This document shows, in pieces, positions 15,687 to 18,625 of a DNA stretch of 18,625 bases. The notes below the pieces were generated by a model, which did not search any database, was not told where the DNA came from, and saw nothing but the letters and a program-made list of their open reading frames with translations. Every line of letters starts with the position of its first letter. Positions within the stretch are counted from its first letter, which is position 1. Source of the stretch: Bacteroidales bacterium UBA2559 (GTDB lineage: Bacteria; Bacteroidota; Bacteroidia; Bacteroidales; Bacteroidaceae). Made by a program: the position numbers and the translations under genes. Location of the stretch: contig DDLZ01000121.1 of NCBI GenBank assembly GCA_002340405.1, forward strand, positions 1 through 18,625. Direction: 5' to 3'.

Positions 15687-15803
15687 ATGAAAGTTAGAAC
15701 TTCATTGAAAAAACGTTCAGCCGACTGCAAAATTGTCCGTCGTAAGGGACGTCTGTATTTAATTAACAAGAAGAATCCCAAGATGAAATTACGTCAGGGA
15801 TAA
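15687..15803 (+). CDS. rpmJ: 50S ribosomal protein L36 (bL36), zinc-less type
   Basis: This 38-residue gene was found by reading the gap between infA and rpsM. The product starts [20 protein letters not shown] and ends [12 protein letters not shown], a clear L36. The zinc ribbon of classical L36 (three Cys and one His) is not kept: only Cys14 remains, and the other positions are Ser, Asn and Met/Lys. This is the C-minus form common in Bacteroidetes. L36 binds at the base of the large-subunit stalk region and is a late assembly protein. It lies 11 bases after infA and 24 before rpsM, the standard place. Confidence 0.97.
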   Translation: MKVRTSLKKRSADCKIVRRKGRLYLINKKNPKMKLRQG

Positions 15804-15827
15804 CAGAGTAAATAAACAAATTAATAT

Positions 15828-16208
15828 ATGGCAATAAGAATCGCTGGAGTTGACATCCCGCAGAATAAAAGGGGTGAAATCGCATTAACCTACATTTTTG
15901 GTATAGGTCGCAGCAGCTCAAACAAGATTTTGGAAAAAGCTGGTGTAGATAAAGACATCAAGGTCAAGGATTGGACTGATGATATGGCAGCCCGTATCCG
16001 TGAAGTTATTGGTGCAGAGTATAAGGTAGAGGGCGACCTCCGTAGTGAGGTTCAGCTGAACATCAAGCGACTGATGGATATCGGTTGTTATCGTGGTATC
16101 CGTCATCGTATCGGCCTTCCCGTACGTGGCCAGAGCACAAAGACTAACGCCCGTACACGTAAGGGTCGTAAGAAGACTGTTGCTAACAAGAAAAAAGCTA
16201 CTAAATAA
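15828..16208 (+). CDS. rpsM: 30S ribosomal protein S13 (uS13)
   Basis: S13 is in the head of the small subunit; it contacts P-site tRNA and forms bridges to L5. The 126-residue product starts [27 protein letters not shown], with a helix-two-turn-helix core and the C-terminal [24 protein letters not shown] (about 90-113) followed by a very basic tail. The length is normal. It opens the alpha-operon part of the cluster. Confidence 0.98.
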   Translation: MAIRIAGVDIPQNKRGEIALTYIFGIGRSSSNKILEKAGVDKDIKVKDWTDDMAARIREVIGAEYKVEGDLRSEVQLNIKRLMDIGCYRGIRHRIGLPVRGQSTKTNARTRKGRKKTVANKKKATK

Positions 16209-16215
16209 TTGAACT

Positions 16216-16605
16216 ATGGCAAAGAAATCAGTTGCAGCTAAGAAGAGAAATGTGAAGGTGGACGCAATGGGACAGTTGCACATACATTCATCCTTCAACA
16301 ACATTATTGTTACTCTTGCAAATAGCGAGGGTCAGGTAATATCATGGTCATCGGCAGGCAAGATGGGATTCCGTGGTTCCAAAAAGAATACTCCTTATGC
16401 AGCCCAGATGGCAGCGGAGGATTGTTCTAAGATAGCTTTTGATCTTGGTCTGAGAAAGGTCAAGGTATATGTTAAGGGTCCGGGTAATGGTCGTGAATCG
16501 GCTATCCGTGCCGTTCATGGTGCAGGTATTGAAGTTGTAGAGATCGTTGACGTGACTCCGCTGCCGCATAACGGTTGCCGTCCGCCGAAGAGAAGAAGAG
16601 TATAA
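16216..16605 (+). CDS. rpsK: 30S ribosomal protein S11 (uS11)
   Basis: S11 lies on the platform of the small subunit and contacts mRNA near the exit channel. The 129-residue product contains [43 protein letters not shown] (about 23-65) and the C-terminal [18 protein letters not shown]. The Asn in PHNGCRPPK matches the position known to become isoaspartate in E. coli S11. The length is normal; it starts 7 bases after rpsM. Confidence 0.98.
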   Translation: MAKKSVAAKKRNVKVDAMGQLHIHSSFNNIIVTLANSEGQVISWSSAGKMGFRGSKKNTPYAAQMAAEDCSKIAFDLGLRKVKVYVKGPGNGRESAIRAVHGAGIEVVEIVDVTPLPHNGCRPPKRRRV

Positions 16606-16626
16606 TTTATTTAAAACGAAAAGATT

Positions 16627-17232
16627 ATGGCAAGATATACTGGACCTAAAACCCGTATCGCCCGTAAGTTTGGCGAAGCAATATATGGACCGGATAAGAA
16701 TTTTGAAAAGAGGAAATATGGTCCCGGTCAGCATGGTAACAGTCGTCGGCGTAAAACATCCGAGTATGGCCTTATGCTTGCTGAGAAGCAGAAGGCAAAG
16801 TACACATACGGTGTTCTTGAAAAACAGTTCCGTATAATGTTTGAAAATGCCTTGCGTGAAAGCGGCATTACAGGTGTTAACCTCCTTCAGGCTTTGGAGT
16901 CTCGTCTGGACAATATCGTTTATCGTCTTGGATTTGCCCCCACACGTGCGGCTGCACGTCAATTGGTAAACCACAGACACATTGTTGTTGACGGTAAAGT
17001 ACTCGATATACCCTCTTATCAGGTTAAACCCGGTCAGACAGTAGGACTGCGTGAAAGATCCAAGTCTCTTGAGATTGTCGCAGACACATTGGCAGGTTAT
17101 AACCATGCAAAATATCCTTGGTTCGAGTGGGATGAGCAGGCTAAGGCCGGCAAGTATCTTCATAAACCCGAGAGAGAGGATATTCCTGAGAACATCAAAG
17201 AACAGTTGATTGTTGAATTGTATTCGAAATAA
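16627..17232 (+). CDS. rpsD: 30S ribosomal protein S4 (uS4), zinc-less type
   Basis: S4 is a primary assembly protein of the small subunit and part of the mRNA entry channel; in E. coli it represses the alpha operon. The 201-residue product starts [19 protein letters not shown] and has the KYGPGQHG motif (about 30-38), then an S4 RNA-binding domain with [35 protein letters not shown]. There are no cysteines in the N-terminal region, so it is the zinc-less form. A long antisense open frame over this gene is treated as a shadow. Confidence 0.98.
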   Translation: MARYTGPKTRIARKFGEAIYGPDKNFEKRKYGPGQHGNSRRRKTSEYGLMLAEKQKAKYTYGVLEKQFRIMFENALRESGITGVNLLQALESRLDNIVYRLGFAPTRAAARQLVNHRHIVVDGKVLDIPSYQVKPGQTVGLRERSKSLEIVADTLAGYNHAKYPWFEWDEQAKAGKYLHKPEREDIPENIKEQLIVELYSK

Positions 17233-17246
17233 AAAATAGAAGGTAA

Positions 17247-18239
17247 ATGGCAATATTAGCATTTCAAAAACCTGATAAGGTTATAATGGTGGAAGCCGAT
17301 TCCAAGTTCGGAAAATTTGAATTCCGTCCTTTGGAACCCGGTTATGGAATCACCATTGGAAACGCTCTTCGTCGTATTCTTCTCTCCACTCTTGAGGGCT
17401 TTGCCATAAACACCATCAAGATTGAGGGCGTTGAACACGAATTCGCCAGTATTCCCGGCGTAAGAGAGGATGTTACCAATATAATCCTCAACTTGAAACA
17501 AATACGTTTCAAGAGAATAGTAGAAGAGTATGAGAGTGAAAAGGTCACTATCAAGGTTGAGAATACCAAGGAGTTTAAGGCCGGTGATTTTGGAAAGTAT
17601 TTGAATGGATTTGAAGTGTTAAATCCTGAGTTGGTAATTTGCCGTCTTGATCCGAAAGCGACAATGCAGATTGAGATATCGATCAATAAGGGCCGTGGTT
17701 ATATACCTGCAGAAGAGAACAAGGTCTTTTGTACTGACGTGAGAACCATAGCCATTGATTCCATTTACACTCCTATCCGCAATGTCAAGTATGTTGTAGA
17801 ACCTTTCCGTGTCGAACAGAAGACCGACTATGACAAACTTGTCCTTGAGATCACTACCGACGGGTCTATTCATCCGAAGGATGCTCTTATGGAGGCAGCA
17901 AAGATTCTTATATATCACTTTATGTTATTCTCGGACGAAAAGATTACCATAGAGAATGTCGATATCGACGGTGATGAAGAGTTCGATGAGGAGGTGCTGC
18001 ACATGCGTCAGTTACTCAACACAAAGTTGTCTGACATCAATCTGTCAGTACGGGCTCTTAATTGTCTTAAGGCTGCCGATGTTGATACACTGGGTGATTT
18101 GGTACAGTACAACAAGACGGATCTGCTCAAGTTCCGTAACTTCGGAAAGAAGTCTCTTGCTGAGCTTGAAGATCTACTTGAAGGTTTGAACTTATCGTTC
18201 GGAACCGATATTTCAAGGTATAAATTAGATAAAGATTAA
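17247..18239 (+). CDS. rpoA: DNA-directed RNA polymerase alpha subunit
   Basis: Alpha dimerises to start RNA polymerase assembly, and its C-terminal domain contacts DNA and activators. The 330-residue product has the N-terminal assembly motif [20 protein letters not shown] (32-51), a flexible acidic linker near 237-252 ([12 protein letters not shown]), and a C-terminal helix-hairpin-helix domain with [11 protein letters not shown] (266-276; Arg269 corresponds to the DNA-contacting Arg265 of E. coli) and [14 protein letters not shown] (298-311). The length is normal. It lies 14 bases after rpsD and 2 bases before rplQ. Confidence 0.98.
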   Translation: MAILAFQKPDKVIMVEADSKFGKFEFRPLEPGYGITIGNALRRILLSTLEGFAINTIKIEGVEHEFASIPGVREDVTNIILNLKQIRFKRIVEEYESEKVTIKVENTKEFKAGDFGKYLNGFEVLNPELVICRLDPKATMQIEISINKGRGYIPAEENKVFCTDVRTIAIDSIYTPIRNVKYVVEPFRVEQKTDYDKLVLEITTDGSIHPKDALMEAAKILIYHFMLFSDEKITIENVDIDGDEEFDEEVLHMRQLLNTKLSDINLSVRALNCLKAADVDTLGDLVQYNKTDLLKFRNFGKKSLAELEDLLEGLNLSFGTDISRYKLDKD

Positions 18240-18241
18240 CA

Positions 18242-18625
18242 ATGAGACATAATAAGAAATTCAGACACTTGAGCCGTAAAACCGCTCACAGGAATTCGAT
18301 GCTGGCCAACATGACCGTTTCTCTTATCATGCACAAGAGAATAGAGACCACTTTGGCCAAGGCTAAGGCACTGCGCGTATATGCAGAACCTATTATTAAC
18401 CGTGCCAAGAAGGATGATACGCATTCACGTCGTGTGGTATTCAGCTATCTCCAAAATAAAGCGGCTGTCACTGAACTCTTCAAGGAGGTTTCTCAGAAGA
18501 TAGCTGACCGTCCCGGAGGTTATTTGCGCATAATCAAGCTGGGTATCCGTAAGAGCGACGCTGCTGAAATGGCATTCATCGAGTTCGTTGATTACAATGA
18601 GAATATGGCAAAGACCGTTAAGAAG
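18242..18625 (+). CDS. rplQ: 50S ribosomal protein L17 (bL17), partial at window end
   Basis: L17 lies near the peptide exit of the large subunit. The frame is open from the ATG at 18242 to the last base, giving 128 residues without a stop. It starts [24 protein letters not shown], with [30 protein letters not shown] (about 27-56) and [24 protein letters not shown] (about 92-115), diagnostic for L17. The gene continues beyond the window; Bacteroidetes L17 usually has a C-terminal extension. It was not obvious as a closed frame because of the missing stop. Confidence 0.96.
   Translation, partial: MRHNKKFRHLSRKTAHRNSMLANMTVSLIMHKRIETTLAKAKALRVYAEPIINRAKKDDTHSRRVVFSYLQNKAAVTELFKEVSQKIADRPGGYLRIIKLGIRKSDAAEMAFIEFVDYNENMAKTVKK

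Noticed and set aside
16348..17262. A 304-residue open frame on the minus strand over rpsK and rpsD
   Set aside because: It is fully antisense to two certain ribosomal-protein genes, has a cysteine- and leucine-rich translation typical of reverse-frame artefacts, and shows no recognisable domain.
1..18625. A hidden novel defence, mobile or biosynthetic system
   Set aside because: Every stretch over 100 bases except 432-713, 1098-1201 and the short edge at 1-119 is occupied by recognised housekeeping genes; no foreign gene, insertion, repeat array or RNA gene was found.

Overview
This window is the conserved ribosomal-protein supercluster (str, S10, spc and alpha operons joined) of a member of the phylum Bacteroidota, most likely order Bacteroidales. 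Four things point there. The gene order rpsL-rpsG-fusA-[S10-spc]-secY-map-infA-rpmJ-[alpha] has no tuf after fusA and no adk after secY. A DUF3467 gene sits in front of rpsL. A textbook Bacteroidetes sigma-factor promoter (TTTG, 19 bases, TATCTTTG) drives rpsL. Most genes lack a Shine-Dalgarno sequence and instead have A/T-rich start regions. I would not name a genus from this sequence alone.

Layout, all genes on the + strand. Positions 1-431 hold a short leader and a DUF3467 gene, probably the tail of the upstream rpoBC transcript. Positions 423-600 hold a degenerate three-copy tandem repeat and one or two terminator-like hairpins. The promoter and a guanine-free leader (about 630-713) start the long operon. 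Then come the str genes rpsL, rpsG and fusA (714-3802); the S10 genes rpsJ, rplC, rplD, rplW, rplB, rpsS, rplV, rpsC, rplP, rpmC and rpsQ (3900-9049); the spc genes rplN, rplX, rplE, rpsN, rpsH, rplF, rplR, rpsE, rpmD, rplO, secY, map, infA and rpmJ (9052-15803); and the alpha genes rpsM, rpsK, rpsD, rpoA and rplQ (15828 to the window end). rplQ is cut by the window edge. All other reading frames are intact. No RNA gene, mobile element, CRISPR array or attachment site was seen.

The genes work as one production unit. They make 27 proteins of the two ribosomal subunits (25 complete besides the partial rplQ and counting rpmJ among the complete set), translation factors EF-G and IF-1, the RNA polymerase alpha subunit, the SecY translocon channel and the methionine aminopeptidase that trims new proteins at the ribosome exit. 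Gene junctions are mostly short (0-50 bases). The three longest internal gaps (rpsL-rpsG, fusA-rpsJ, rpsN-rpsH) each contain a plausible RNA fold, which makes them the best candidates for autogenous ribosomal-protein control sites.

I found no novel multi-gene system. The points most worth checking are an extra N-terminal membrane segment on SecY, the three structured spacers, and non-coding Shine-Dalgarno-like sequences in front of rplF and rpmD in a lineage that normally does without them.
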